DNA of 64,000 nucleotides from Paenibacillus sp. Root52 (GCF_001426865.1 NZ_LMFO01000023.1:434001-498000), one strand, 5' to 3'; numbered from the stretch's first letter, positions 53,432 to 62,593 are shown. The notes: generated by a model from the sequence alone, not told the origin. Program-made: numbers and translations.

Positions 53432-54856
53432 GTGGGCAAAACCATCATGATGACAGATAACAGCCTTAAACTATATGAGCAAGTCGTTCATTATCTTGTT
53501 GTTCGTATTGAAGCAGGAGAATGGACGGAACATGAGAAGTTGCCTTCTGTACGCAGCCTATCCGAGCTACTCGGTGTGCATCGCCTGACCGTTTTCAAAG
53601 CCTATCAGGAGTTAAAAGAACGTGGAAATGTCTACGTCAAAGACAAATCCGGTTATTATGTCAGTCCTGCTGACCCAGCCCCGATTATGGATCAGGCGGA
53701 TGATCCCGCTGTCTCGGCTTGGCTGCATTGGGATTCTCTTGACCGTGTGCAATCTCTGGAGGCGGAGTTCCAGTTTTCCAAATCCTTAATTGACCCTGCT
53801 CTCTTGCCCAACCGGTATTGGGGAGAACTGATGCGTGATCTGCTCAATCATTACCCTCGGCTGCTCGGAACCTATTCTACGAATCAGGGTGATCTGGAGC
53901 TTAGAAGTGAACTGGCTAGCCATCTGACCTCACGGGAGCGTTTCTATATCTCAGCAGATGAAGTCCTGATTACCTCAGGTGCGCAACAAGCTATTGACCT
54001 CATTGCACGTAGTTTAGTTAAACCGGGTGACCGGGTTCTTGTGGAGCGACCTACCTATGGACCGGCTATGGAAATATTCCGCAAGCAAGGTGCGAAGCTC
54101 GTGTTTACCGACATCACCTCAGAGGGGTACGATCTAGATCAGATTGAGCTTCTGATGAAGCAAGAAAAGCCTAAACTCTTTTATATGACACCAACTTTCC
54201 AAAACCCTACTGGTATTAACATTCCGGTTGAACAGCGCAAACAGTTACCCGAACTGGCTGAGCAATATGGATGTTTCCTTGTGGAGGATGACAGTACGTA
54301 TGATATTTATTTTAAAGAAAAGCCTCCGGCGCCGATTTTCACCTATGACACAACAGGACACACGCTCTACATTCGTAGCTATAGCAAATATGTCGTTCCT
54401 GGTCTTCGAATCGCCGCTATTATGTGCCGCCCACGCTTCATGCCTGGATTACAGGCGATTAAGAGCCTTGCGGATAACGGATCTCCGCTGTTGAATCAGA
54501 AGCTGTTTCTACGCTACTTCCAATCTCCACGTATGTATCAGCATATATCCAAACTGTGTACTGCAATCCAATTACGGATGGAAGTGATGGAGAAATGCTT
54601 AAAAGAGACGGATTGGCGTTGGACTACACCCCAAGGGGGTCTGAACATCTGGGTAGAGCTTCCAGAAGGAATGGATACGGGCAAACTGCTACATCGATGT
54701 ATGGAACATTCCGTCGCTTTTGTACCAGGTACAGTGTTTGACCCTTCCGATCCCGGGGCAAGTCGTAAATTGCGTTTATCCTACTCGTATGCACATGAAC
54801 AGCAGATTTACGAAGGTATGAGTAGACTGATTGAACTAGCGCACAAAATGACTTAA
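53432..54856 (+). CDS. MocR family regulator (GntR HTH plus PLP aminotransferase domain)
   Basis: 474 aa from GTG 53432, with AAAGGAG 10 nt upstream. The N-terminal winged helix (LPSVRSLSELLGVHRLTVFK) is joined to a class I aminotransferase domain with TSGAQQAIDLIAR, PTFQNPTGI, EDDSTYDI and PLP lysine in IRSYSKYVVPGLRIA. MocR proteins sense PLP or amino acids and often control a divergent gene, here the EamA exporter. Confidence 0.92.
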   Translation: MGKTIMMTDNSLKLYEQVVHYLVVRIEAGEWTEHEKLPSVRSLSELLGVHRLTVFKAYQELKERGNVYVKDKSGYYVSPADPAPIMDQADDPAVSAWLHWDSLDRVQSLEAEFQFSKSLIDPALLPNRYWGELMRDLLNHYPRLLGTYSTNQGDLELRSELASHLTSRERFYISADEVLITSGAQQAIDLIARSLVKPGDRVLVERPTYGPAMEIFRKQGAKLVFTDITSEGYDLDQIELLMKQEKPKLFYMTPTFQNPTGINIPVEQRKQLPELAEQYGCFLVEDDSTYDIYFKEKPPAPIFTYDTTGHTLYIRSYSKYVVPGLRIAAIMCRPRFMPGLQAIKSLADNGSPLLNQKLFLRYFQSPRMYQHISKLCTAIQLRMEVMEKCLKETDWRWTTPQGGLNIWVELPEGMDTGKLLHRCMEHSVAFVPGTVFDPSDPGASRKLRLSYSYAHEQQIYEGMSRLIELAHKMT

Positions 54857-54953
54857 CTTAACTCCATTTATCTATAAGGAGTGTGTTCGCAAGAGTTGTT
54901 GGCGGATATATGGAAAATCGGTTGGTGGGTGTGCAGAGAGAAAGACTTCTCAT

Positions 54954-54979
54954 AAAAAAAGTCGCCATAAAGGCGACTT
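54954..54979 (-). terminator. Terminator of the YtrA-type ABC operon
   Basis: AAGTCGCC pairs perfectly with GGCGACTT over a 5-nt loop; on the minus strand a run of T residues follows. A second short hairpin (GAGCGA/TCGCTC) lies just upstream. Confidence 0.85.
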
Positions 54980-55089
54980 CTGAATGGGAGCGATCCTCTC
55001 GCTCATTCTGCTTTATTAGGCGAGCAAGTTTATGCTCTGATTTGATTTTATTTTGCAAACACTCAAAATGTATAGTACGTGTTCAAAAT

Positions 55090-55716
55090 TTACAGATCTT
55101 TTTTGGCGAACAAACGAACCGTGAGAAGATAAGAACCAAAGAATAACAGCAGAATACCAATGGTAACTATACCAATTACCTGTCCAGTCACCATGCCTTC
55201 CTCGCTCGCCAAGTTCATGAGTAATGCAAAGGGCTGAGCAAGTATAACGAGAGCAACTAAGAATACAACATTGATGATCCCTGCGCCCTTTTTGCTAAGT
55301 GCGTAAAAAAGAGGCAAATAGATTGAAGTTAAGCCAAGTACCATAGCGATCGAAACCAGAATATCCAATACTGAGAAATCTGGCTTGTGGAGCCCGGGGA
55401 AATTCATATTAACGAGATAATGAATTCCGAACGATGAGAGAACGCCAAAAAGTGTATAGAATATGGTCGATAAATACTTCGCCTGCACTACATTTTTCCG
55501 GCTGATCGGGAGTGTGACCAGGAAATTATGATTATGGTTTTTGACATCGATCATGGTCGCAAGCATGATGGAACCAAATGCGGTGTATATGCCTACAAGA
55601 TACATGGACATCTCACTTTTGGGAATAAAGGCGATACTAAACACGGCCAGATAAAAAGGAATGATCCATAGGGAACTCTTCAGTACAATGAAGTCTTTGC
55701 GAAGTAGATTAACCAT
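55090..55716 (-). CDS. ABC-2 type transporter permease
   Basis: 208 aa with six membrane segments. The opening MVNLLRKDFIVLKSSLWIIP and the cytoplasmic loop VTLPISRKNVVQAKYLSTI are those of ABC-2 permeases of the antibiotic/lipid export type (YtrC/BcrB-like). Overlaps the ATPase gene by 8 nt. Confidence 0.88.
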   Translation of the reverse strand: MVNLLRKDFIVLKSSLWIIPFYLAVFSIAFIPKSEMSMYLVGIYTAFGSIMLATMIDVKNHNHNFLVTLPISRKNVVQAKYLSTIFYTLFGVLSSFGIHYLVNMNFPGLHKPDFSVLDILVSIAMVLGLTSIYLPLFYALSKKGAGIINVVFLVALVILAQPFALLMNLASEEGMVTGQVIGIVTIGILLLFFGSYLLTVRLFAKKDL

Positions 55717-56575
55717 GTTTCCGTGCCCCCTTTGCTGTAAAATAAATAAGATCTTCTAGGGAGGGTCTGTGTAACAACGCATAACTGCCAAACAGCTGCT
55801 CCGCTTCTACCTTGTTATCAGACAACCCTTCAAAGCCCACAGCCGTTTCGCGGATTCCCACCAAATGAGCACGGGTGTCTGCATCCAGCAGCTCCATATC
55901 CCCCTTCACAATCGTGTACCTTTCGAGCACATCATCTTTGGCTTCATTAAATACAATTTGTCCGCGATGGATAAACGTAATATAGTCTGCGATCCGCTCC
56001 AAATCGGTTGTAATATGTGTGGAGAAAATAATGGATCTTGTCTCATCTTGTATCGTGTCTGCGAGCAGATCCAGCAATTCCCGTCTAAATACAGGATCAA
56101 GACCGGAAGTTGGCTCATCCATGATCAGCAATTCCGCTTCATGTGATAAAGCGACTGCCAAGGAGAACTTAATCTTCATACCTTTGGATAAATCCTCGAT
56201 CTTCTTCTTCGGAGACAACTCGAATTGATCCAGATAACCTCTAAATGTTTGATCATTCCATCGCTTATAAAACGGAGCAATCATCCGGCCCATCTCATAG
56301 ATGGTTAGATGCTCATAATAGAAACATTCGTCTGATACAATACCAAGACGCTGCTTAATGTGAACTTCCTGCTCAGGCATCTTTCTACCTAATGTATGAA
56401 TACTCCCAGAATCAGGCTGGATTAAGCCGGTAATCAATTTAATTAACGTACTTTTCCCTGCCCCATTGGGACCGATAAGCCCCGTAATATAACCTTGCTT
56501 CACATCCAAAGATACATTTTCTACTTTAAATAAAGGATACGTTTTGGAAAGGTTGCGAATTTCAATGGCGTTCAT
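55709..56575 (-). CDS. ABC transporter ATPase (YtrB-like)
   Basis: 288 aa. Walker A GPNGAGKST, signature LSKGMKIKFSLAVAL, Walker B LLIMDEP, His in FSTHITTDLERIADY. The C-terminal about 70 residues are specific to this exporter group. GAGGAGG lies 10 nt before the ATG. Works with the downstream permease; regulated by the GntR protein it overlaps by 4 nt. Confidence 0.92.
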   Translation of the reverse strand: MNAIEIRNLSKTYPLFKVENVSLDVKQGYITGLIGPNGAGKSTLIKLITGLIQPDSGSIHTLGRKMPEQEVHIKQRLGIVSDECFYYEHLTIYEMGRMIAPFYKRWNDQTFRGYLDQFELSPKKKIEDLSKGMKIKFSLAVALSHEAELLIMDEPTSGLDPVFRRELLDLLADTIQDETRSIIFSTHITTDLERIADYITFIHRGQIVFNEAKDDVLERYTIVKGDMELLDADTRAHLVGIRETAVGFEGLSDNKVEAEQLFGSYALLHRPSLEDLIYFTAKGARKHG

Positions 56576-56955
56576 TCTGTATGTTCCTCCTCTGACAACA
56601 AAGTGAGATGTTGAATTAACTCCTGCGAACTCATGCCGATCTCTTTACTCTCACGAATAATTTCAAGCATCTTCTCTTCCAATCTTCTCATTCGCTGCTC
56701 TCGAATAAAGTCCTGATTGGTTCCCGAGACAAAACTACCTTTCCCTACTACGGAATCGATTAGATTCTCCTTCTCCAGTTCTTCATAGACACGTTTTGTT
56801 GTAATCACGCTCACCTGTAAATCCTTGGCCAGCTGCCGGATGGAAGGAAGACTATCTCCTTCGACCAATTCACCACTCAAGATGCTCTGTCTAATCTGAG
56901 TTAAGATCTGGATATAGATTGGGTCGCTCGATGCGTTGGACAATAAAATCTTAAT
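56572..56955 (-). CDS. YtrA-type GntR transcriptional regulator
   Basis: 127 aa if translation begins at ATT 56955, which has GAGGTG 7 nt upstream and yields the N-terminus (I/M)KILLSNASSDPIYIQI expected of the family. The first conventional start, TTG 56943, has no ribosome binding site at normal distance. The winged helix LPSIRQLAKDLQVSVITTKR is followed by a short C-terminal helix pair rather than a ligand domain, as in YtrA. It should repress its own operon through the palindrome just upstream. Confidence 0.87.
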   Translation of the reverse strand: MKILLSNASSDPIYIQILTQIRQSILSGELVEGDSLPSIRQLAKDLQVSVITTKRVYEELEKENLIDSVVGKGSFVSGTNQDFIREQRMRRLEEKMLEIIRESKEIGMSSQELIQHLTLLSEEEHTE

Positions 56956-56991
56956 ATGCTCTCACCTCATTGGTGTTCTCATGGTTACGCG

Positions 56992-57026
56992 TATATACTG
57001 TATATATCTAATATACACACTATATA
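56992..57026 (-). promoter_or_regulatory. Operator palindrome of the YtrA-type operon
   Basis: Two 16-nt arms (56992-57007 and 57011-57026) are inverted copies with 14 of 16 positions matching: TATATACTGTATATAT against TATATAGTGTGTATAT. It covers the spacer and -10 of the promoter, so bound regulator would block transcription. Confidence 0.8.
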
Positions 57027-57039
57027 CACGTATGGTCAA
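57010..57039 (-). promoter_or_regulatory. SigA-type promoter of the YtrA-type operon
   Basis: On the minus strand TTGACC (57039-57034), an 18-nt spacer, TATATT (57015-57010). The remaining gap to 57225 shows no other signal. Confidence 0.65.
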
Positions 57040-57225
57040 CGATTAATTTTAATTTTTCCAAAATAATCAAGTCAATCGCTTTGAAATAATAACCAATAAG
57101 GCTCCATTTAGACGTTAGCCCATGTTATTAAATGGTCGTCTGTTATACATTTTGCAGTCCCTCTACCAAAGCGTGCCACTGAGCATATGTAATGTCATCG
57201 AGTTGAGCAAAGTTTATATATGCAA

Positions 57226-57266
57226 CAAAGCCCAGAAGGTCAATAGACCATCTGGGCTTTGTCTTT
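57226..57266 (-). terminator. clpP: Terminator of the sigma factor-clpP operon
   Basis: CAAAGCCCAGA pairs with TCTGGGCTTTG, with an inner GGTC/GACC stem; usable from either side. It lies about 160 nt after the clpP stop. Confidence 0.8.
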
Positions 57267-57423
57267 GTGAATATTCTGCCGTGATATAATTGATAGCTCT
57301 TCCAACTCTGTATTCAGCACTGCGAATTACACCTGGCTGATTTACCTCTTAAATGTCAAGTAACCTTGAGATGTCCTCTTTCTATCCTTTTGCTGCCCTA
57401 AATGCGTTCTTGTGCCAACTTGC

Positions 57424-58005
57424 CTACGTGCTAGATATCACCTTATCAACGATGCCATAATCCACAGCTTCAGCAGCGGTAAGGAAATAATCACGATCCG
57501 TATCCTTTTCAATTCGATCCAGCGGTTGACCCGTATGATCAGCAAGCAGCTGGTTCAGACGTTGGCGGTGCTGAATGATTCGATTAGCGTGAATGAGCAT
57601 ATCTGCTGCCTGCCCACGTGTCCCGCCGAGTGGTTGATGGATCATGATCTCACTGTTGGGTAGCGCCAGACGTTTGCCTTTGGTGCCACCAACGAGCAGA
57701 ATCGTTCCGAAACTTGCGGCCATGCCTGTGCAGATGGTAGAGATATCTGGCTTCACAAATTGCATCGTATCATAGATCGAGAATCCCGCGGTCACCGAAC
57801 CCCCTGGGCTGTTAATGTACATTTGAATATCCTTATCCGGATCTTCTGCGGTTAGAAACAATAGCTGTGCTACGATGGCATTCGCCATCTGATTTTCAAT
57901 CTCGCCAGATACCATAATGATTCGATCTTTCAGCAAACGAGAATATATGTCGTAGCTCCGTTCTCCGCGAGCCGTCTGTTCAACAACATAAGGTACCACA
58001 TTCAT
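57424..58005 (-). CDS. clpP: ATP-dependent Clp protease proteolytic subunit, ClpP paralogue
   Basis: 193 aa with the catalytic triad Ser98 (GMAASFG), His123 (IMIHQPLGG) and Asp172 (DTDRDYF). The sequence departs from the housekeeping form at several positions (MVSGEIENQMANAIVAQ; AASFGTILLVGGTKG instead of AASMGAFLL), so it is probably a second ClpP. GAGGAGGG lies 6 nt before the ATG. It is 17 nt after the sigma factor gene and shares its mRNA. Confidence 0.93.
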   Translation of the reverse strand: MNVVPYVVEQTARGERSYDIYSRLLKDRIIMVSGEIENQMANAIVAQLLFLTAEDPDKDIQMYINSPGGSVTAGFSIYDTMQFVKPDISTICTGMAASFGTILLVGGTKGKRLALPNSEIMIHQPLGGTRGQAADMLIHANRIIQHRQRLNQLLADHTGQPLDRIEKDTDRDYFLTAAEAVDYGIVDKVISST

Positions 58006-58022
58006 GCATATCCCTCCTCAGA

Positions 58023-58886
58023 TTATGCAACCATGCTGACCATGTAGCCCCCTCCATAACAATCTGAGATGGCATAACTGTACATCATCGGTTGCATCGT
58101 TGAAGACGGCAGAGCCTGCTGCAAAATCGTACTTGCCACAGCCATGGGGTCATCCGTTTGATTCAGACATAGATCAATTATGCGAGCTGTATCGCCGCGG
58201 CGTAATGCCAGCAAATAACCGCGTAACTCTTCCATACGGATTCGTTCCTCGCTAACTTCTGTCTCCTCGTCGGCATCTAGATCATTTAGTTGATCCCTAA
58301 TCTCAGCTATGGTCATCCGGGCACGACGTAACGCCGACTTTACTGCGCCTTCTGTTGTATCTAACATCTCAGCAGCCTCTGCCGCCGTATATCCTAATAA
58401 CTCTCGTAACATATATATCACTCTTTGCCATGACGGCAACTCTTTAATCAAAATCTCAACAGCGGTATCCAGCTCTTCTAGTGGCTCCTCTTCCGCCATT
58501 TCTTGGATAAGCGGCTTCAAACCATCCATTTTACAATGTAAACGTTGGCGTTTGCGAAGAACGTCCATCCACGCATTGCGGGCAATGCGAATGAGATAGG
58601 CTTCCCAATTGATGTCCCTGTCTGCACCCGATTTATGAACCGAGGAAGAAGATAACACTTTGGCAAACGTCTCCTGCACCAGATCCTCAGCATCTTCTCT
58701 AGAACCTGTCATGGACAAACAATACGCATACAACGAACGCTGTACATTAAGTAATGCAGCATGAAGATCGTCCGCTTGAAATGAATCTCCAGCATTCATG
58801 TGTGGTGGTGTATATGGATTATGCGGTTGATTAACATGGTCGTGTGATCTGTTGATTCGACAATCCACGGATTTCACAAAGGCCAT
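58023..58886 (-). CDS. ECF-like sigma factor with C-terminal extension
   Basis: 287 aa; AAGGGGGG lies 7 nt before the ATG. Region 2: RSLYAYCLSMTGSREDAEDL with VQETFAKVL and AYLIRIARNAWMDVLRKRQR. Region 4: LPSWQRVIYMLRELLGYTAA then MLDTTEGAVKSALRRAR. About 90 extra residues follow, acidic at first (NDLDADEETEVSEE) and ending SYAISDCYGGGYMVSMVA. No anti-sigma gene is adjacent; the next gene encodes ClpP. The N-terminal 30 residues are His/Asn/Pro-rich. Confidence 0.88.
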   Translation of the reverse strand: MAFVKSVDCRINRSHDHVNQPHNPYTPPHMNAGDSFQADDLHAALLNVQRSLYAYCLSMTGSREDAEDLVQETFAKVLSSSSVHKSGADRDINWEAYLIRIARNAWMDVLRKRQRLHCKMDGLKPLIQEMAEEEPLEELDTAVEILIKELPSWQRVIYMLRELLGYTAAEAAEMLDTTEGAVKSALRRARMTIAEIRDQLNDLDADEETEVSEERIRMEELRGYLLALRRGDTARIIDLCLNQTDDPMAVASTILQQALPSSTMQPMMYSYAISDCYGGGYMVSMVA

Positions 58887-59014
58887 TACGGGGCCCCCCT
58901 TTGTTGATTCCTGATTGGTCTTGCTTTCCTTTTACATCCTTGCTGTGCTCTTGCTGTAATCGACTTACACTATGTAAACGAAGAACCTCCTGCAAAGGAT
59001 ACGCTCTTCTGTAT

Positions 59015-59794
59015 TTATTTTTTAAGAGACACCTTCATGCCTGTGAGAGCAAGCGTAATGCCTTGACCTAAATGATAATCCTGCCGTACATCCACATCAT
59101 GAGACATGTGTGTAAAATATGTGTGCTTAGGCTCCAATTCCTGCAAAAGCTCCTGTGCTTCCCGCATATCATACACGGAACGTGTTGAGAATTCTGCTAA
59201 TTCATGCACGAAGCTGGTTCCTAAAATGAGCAGATCCAAACCATGCAACGGCTTTTTCTCCTCTGCCTTCAGATCAATCGCGTCTGAGCAGTATGCCCAG
59301 TGGAATCCGTCTCGTTCCAGGCGATAGGCGTAGGAATATCCGTTTTTCCCGTGGCATACTTTCCATGAGTGAATTTTCCAGCCATGCACTTCGATATCGT
59401 CATCCGTTTCCATGTAATTCATATGACGATCTAACCATGGAAACTGGCTTTGAATGGTGACGATGACTTCACGCGGTGCATACAAATTGCCCTTTACTCC
59501 TAACCATCGGCATGCATCCCCCCACTCAGGCAATCCACCGATGTGGTCAAAGTGTGCATGGGTTATGAGCATCGTCTGTACCATTCTAAGATTCTGCGCT
59601 TCCATCTGTGTTCCCCAGTCTGGGCCGCAGTCAATCATAAAAGGCTCTTCCACACCATCACTATGGATTAGAATAGACGAGCGTCTACGTTGATTGATGC
59701 CGGTAAGCCTAGCCTCTGTGCAAGTGCTGCAATCACAATATACACGCGGAACCCCCATCGCATCGCCTGTTCCAAGAAATGTTAGTTGATTCAA
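59015..59794 (-). CDS. PhnP-like MBL-fold phosphodiesterase
   Basis: 259 aa. It starts LTFLGTGDAMGVPRVYCDCS with the Cys pairs (CDC..C) of PhnP/lipoate-type MBL proteins, followed by THAHFDHIGG (His79, His81, Asp83, His84), a Cys-Ser-Asp in YCSDAID and His in FTHMSHDVD. All metal ligands are present. Members cleave cyclic phosphodiesters; the substrate is unproven. Confidence 0.9.
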   Translation of the reverse strand: MNQLTFLGTGDAMGVPRVYCDCSTCTEARLTGINQRRRSSILIHSDGVEEPFMIDCGPDWGTQMEAQNLRMVQTMLITHAHFDHIGGLPEWGDACRWLGVKGNLYAPREVIVTIQSQFPWLDRHMNYMETDDDIEVHGWKIHSWKVCHGKNGYSYAYRLERDGFHWAYCSDAIDLKAEEKKPLHGLDLLILGTSFVHELAEFSTRSVYDMREAQELLQELEPKHTYFTHMSHDVDVRQDYHLGQGITLALTGMKVSLKK

Positions 59795-59856
59795 GATCGT
59801 TATCCCCTCTCAAGCTCACTATTATCTAAATTGTATTCTCCAACCTCTGATTTGGC

Positions 59857-59903
59857 AAAAAAAAGACTCTCCCGCTGCGATTGTTTACGCAATGCAGGAC
59901 AGC
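59857..59903 (-). terminator. Possible terminator of the gene at 59941
   Basis: An imperfect stem on the minus strand (GGCTGTCCTGC region with GCAGCGGGAGAGTC) is followed by eight T residues. Confidence 0.4.
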
Positions 59904-59940
59904 CTTATGTCGATCTATCGATGTTAGCCTTCGCTTGGTG

Positions 59941-60396
59941 TTACACCAATGCCCGCAGCTTCAGCGTCAATACTTTCCCCTCAGGTACATCCTTCGATTC
60001 CGTAATAACCCAGTTGGATGCAAGTCGCTCTGCTAACACTTCTGCCTGTTCCGGCTTAAGCTTTAGCCCTGTTATAATGCCTTCACCAACTGCGAAATCC
60101 TTCTCTGCTACTACACCGAATGCTTTCTCCAAGTATATGCCTAATCCACCACGTGTATTAAACGTGATACGGTAGCCATCTTGAACTGCTACTTCCAAGT
60201 TCTCTCCATGATCCGCCGCATAGGAAAGGAACTCATCATATCTGTAGTCCTCCTCGGACACAGCATCAAAAGCCGCAACATCATTCGCCTGAATGGCTTT
60301 CAGTATATCTGCATCAGACATGCCTTTCGTGCGCGCCTGTTCCAGCCGGATCGCTGTACTTTGGGACAATTTAACCTCTGTACTCATCTCATTCAC
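59941..60396 (-). CDS. Uncharacterised cytosolic protein
   Basis: 151 aa; GGAAGG lies 5 nt before ATG 60396 and 10 nt before the in-frame ATG 60387. An acidic helical first half (MSDADILKAIQANDVAAFDA) is followed by a beta-rich second half (YRITFNTRGGLGIYL; VLTLKLRALV). There is no signal peptide or membrane segment. I do not recognise the family. It appears monocistronic. Confidence 0.7.
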   Translation of the reverse strand: MNEMSTEVKLSQSTAIRLEQARTKGMSDADILKAIQANDVAAFDAVSEEDYRYDEFLSYAADHGENLEVAVQDGYRITFNTRGGLGIYLEKAFGVVAEKDFAVGEGIITGLKLKPEQAEVLAERLASNWVITESKDVPEGKVLTLKLRALV

Positions 60397-60892
60397 ACCT
60401 TCCTATAAAATTAGCTGTAATTGGCTAGTCTGTTTTCAGTATACTCTGTCCCAACGCTCAAAGACAAAGTGTCAAGATACACCTCTATTTTGAACACTAA
60501 ACACCTCATACTATATTAAGGCTCAATGGCTTGATGAAGTAATTCAAGATTGAAAACGAAAAACATCTGATCACCCTTTATTGTTGTAAAGGCTAAAAAA
60601 CGTTACAGTACGCTTTTTCTAGAGCGACCGTTGAGAAAGACTTGGCTCGACAGCAACACATAGGGCTCGTATGCAAACAAACGCCCACAAGCATGTTACA
60701 ACGGATGCATAACAAGACAGACGTTTCCTTTGGAAAGCAAACGACTCTCCGAGCGGGCATGGAAACAAGCCTTTACTGAATGGTATGACGATTCACTGAA
60801 CGAATAAAGAAAATTTATACTTCTTACTATTTAATAAAACAAAATAAAAATATTCACAAAATTTCCTAATTAATCTAAAATGTAGTTCCATA

Positions 60893-61153
60893 ATGTATAC
60901 TTCTGATAACTACATTCCAGCTGTATTAGATTTAACAATTACCAGTAATGAATTAATCAATTACACCGGTACTGTGAAAGGACATATATTAAATGTATCT
61001 GGTTATGATTTTAGAACAGATGCTGCAAAAGTAAGACTCACTGATCCTTATGATCAAGGAAGTAGAGGGGAAACTTTTGGGAACAAATGGTATGATCTTA
61101 AGAAAGTATGGCAAGCTAATCAAAACCATTTTAGACAAGCGACAATCTGGTAA
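60893..61153 (+). pseudogene. C39-like peptidase C-terminal remnant
   Basis: 86 codons without a visible ribosome binding site. The segment GHILNVSGYDFRTDAAKVRL and TDPYDQGS..KWYDLKKVW resembles the C-terminal half of C39-like peptidase domains, with the His and Asp region present. The N-terminal half with the catalytic Cys is absent, and upstream DNA (60790-60892) is AT-rich noncoding. A terminator follows, as for a former gene. It could instead be a small real gene; the assignment is tentative. Confidence 0.4.
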
Positions 61154-61170
61154 GATAAAAGATTGATTAG

Positions 61171-61199
61171 AAGCAGGGGAGGTTTTACTTCCCTGCTTT
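61171..61199 (+). terminator. Terminator after C39 remnant
   Basis: AAGCAGGGGAG pairs with CTTCCCTGCTT (one wobble) over a short T-rich loop, followed by TA and CT. Confidence 0.65.
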
Positions 61200-61229
61200 A
61201 CTATTCTACAGGTCTACAGGAGGTTCATC

Positions 61230-62492
61230 ATGAAAATGAAGTATGTGCACAAGTCTATTCATATTACATTAATGCTTACTTTAATACTCACAGCGTGTAC
61301 CAAGTCTACTCCACCTAGTACAACAACAGATCAGCATCTACCTAAAGAGCCAACTACTACAATTGAAACTGTACCTGAAACTAATTCTCTTGATTCATCT
61401 CAAGATCAAACGATACCTGAACTGCCCAAAGTTAAACCCGACGTTGCATTCAAACTGCCCTTCATAATGGATTCAATGACCATCAAGAATGATATTTTAG
61501 AGCGTAATACGGTCGTTGCGAGCTATAGAGATGACAACGGTATTGTCTTTTTCGACAGAGACTTTTCTACAAGTGAAGTAACCGAGATGGAAATCATCCA
61601 GTTTGATACGAAAAATAATACGTATACTTCTCGCTACCGCTCCGCTAAAGGCATTATTATTAATACTCTAGTTTCTGTCGGGGACGACTTATTCTGGATT
61701 GAGAATCCTGACAAAGCAACAGATAATAATACACCATGGCAAATTCTACGGATGAAACGAGACGATCTTAAAGCAAAACCTGTCGTATTTGCCGAAGGCA
61801 ATAGCGAAGATCAAATCGCTGTACCTGTATTAAGAACCAATTATGATGAAATTAGTTGGATTGAAAAGAAAATTACCGATGACATTGTGAAGAGCGAAGC
61901 CTACATTTATGATGTAAAAACTGGAACAAAGACCAAAGTAGCTACACAATTTCTAAATGAACAACAAAAGAATAAGAGAGATGGAATTTTCCTCGATTTA
62001 CAAAAGCCTGTTAGTGACGGATTATTGATACGACAAACCGTTTTTGAAAATAAAGACGACAACAATACAAAAAAGTTTGACATTGTTATGTATCCTAAGG
62101 ATCAATCCAAACCCGAAATGATCGTTAAGGACCGTGAAGACATTTTTGATTTCACAGCCAATGAGCAATGGATTGTATTAACCATGGAGAGTACTACCGA
62201 AATCTTAGATCGAAAAACGAAAAAACAAGTTTACTCTATCACCCATGATAGCTCCCTGCTGGGTGGCTACTCACCATTTTTATTTAACAATCAACTTATC
62301 TACCACCAAGCTCCCTATATAATGGCCATCGATCTAACCACAGGAAATAAACAACGAATAGTCACAAAAGAAGGTAGTTATACACCTATCTATAATTTCG
62401 GAGATAAACTTACCTTTACGCGCATGGAATATGAGAAAGATAGCACTCAAGCTGAATTATTTTTTCTCGATTTAAATTCAGAACAACAATAA
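61230..62492 (+). CDS. AT-rich lipoprotein, probable beta-propeller
   Basis: 420 aa. Signal peptide with lipobox LTAC at about residues 20-23, a Thr/Pro/Ser linker to about residue 70, then repeated strand-rich units (WIENPDK, WQILRMKRDD, ISWIEKKITDD, YIYDVKTGT, WIVLTMESTT, YIMAIDLTTGNKQ) that fit a surface propeller of the TolB/DPP6-like kind. Base composition is clearly more AT-rich than its neighbours, suggesting recent acquisition. AGGAGG lies 6 nt before the ATG. No known family recognised. Confidence 0.8.
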   Translation: MKMKYVHKSIHITLMLTLILTACTKSTPPSTTTDQHLPKEPTTTIETVPETNSLDSSQDQTIPELPKVKPDVAFKLPFIMDSMTIKNDILERNTVVASYRDDNGIVFFDRDFSTSEVTEMEIIQFDTKNNTYTSRYRSAKGIIINTLVSVGDDLFWIENPDKATDNNTPWQILRMKRDDLKAKPVVFAEGNSEDQIAVPVLRTNYDEISWIEKKITDDIVKSEAYIYDVKTGTKTKVATQFLNEQQKNKRDGIFLDLQKPVSDGLLIRQTVFENKDDNNTKKFDIVMYPKDQSKPEMIVKDREDIFDFTANEQWIVLTMESTTEILDRKTKKQVYSITHDSSLLGGYSPFLFNNQLIYHQAPYIMAIDLTTGNKQRIVTKEGSYTPIYNFGDKLTFTRMEYEKDSTQAELFFLDLNSEQQ

Positions 62493-62544
62493 TAGTGCTG
62501 TAAGAATAAATCTAGAGCATTTTCACTTCAATTCCTTCTCACGT

Positions 62545-62593
62545 AAATGACCTCCGTATGGTTAGATATAATCTAACCATACGGAGGTCATTT
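62545..62593 (+). terminator. Perfect 23-bp inverted repeat, bidirectional terminator
   Basis: Arms 62545-62567 and 62571-62593 are perfect inverted copies with only 3 nt between them, starting AAATGACCTCCG and ending in ATTT. It lies between convergent genes. Confidence 0.85.

Noticed and set aside
60600..60790. Candidate further copy of the 16944-17146 element
   Set aside because: It shares only a short GTTTCC..GGAAA hairpin; the ends and remaining blocks do not match. The stretch 60397-60892 otherwise holds nothing I can name.
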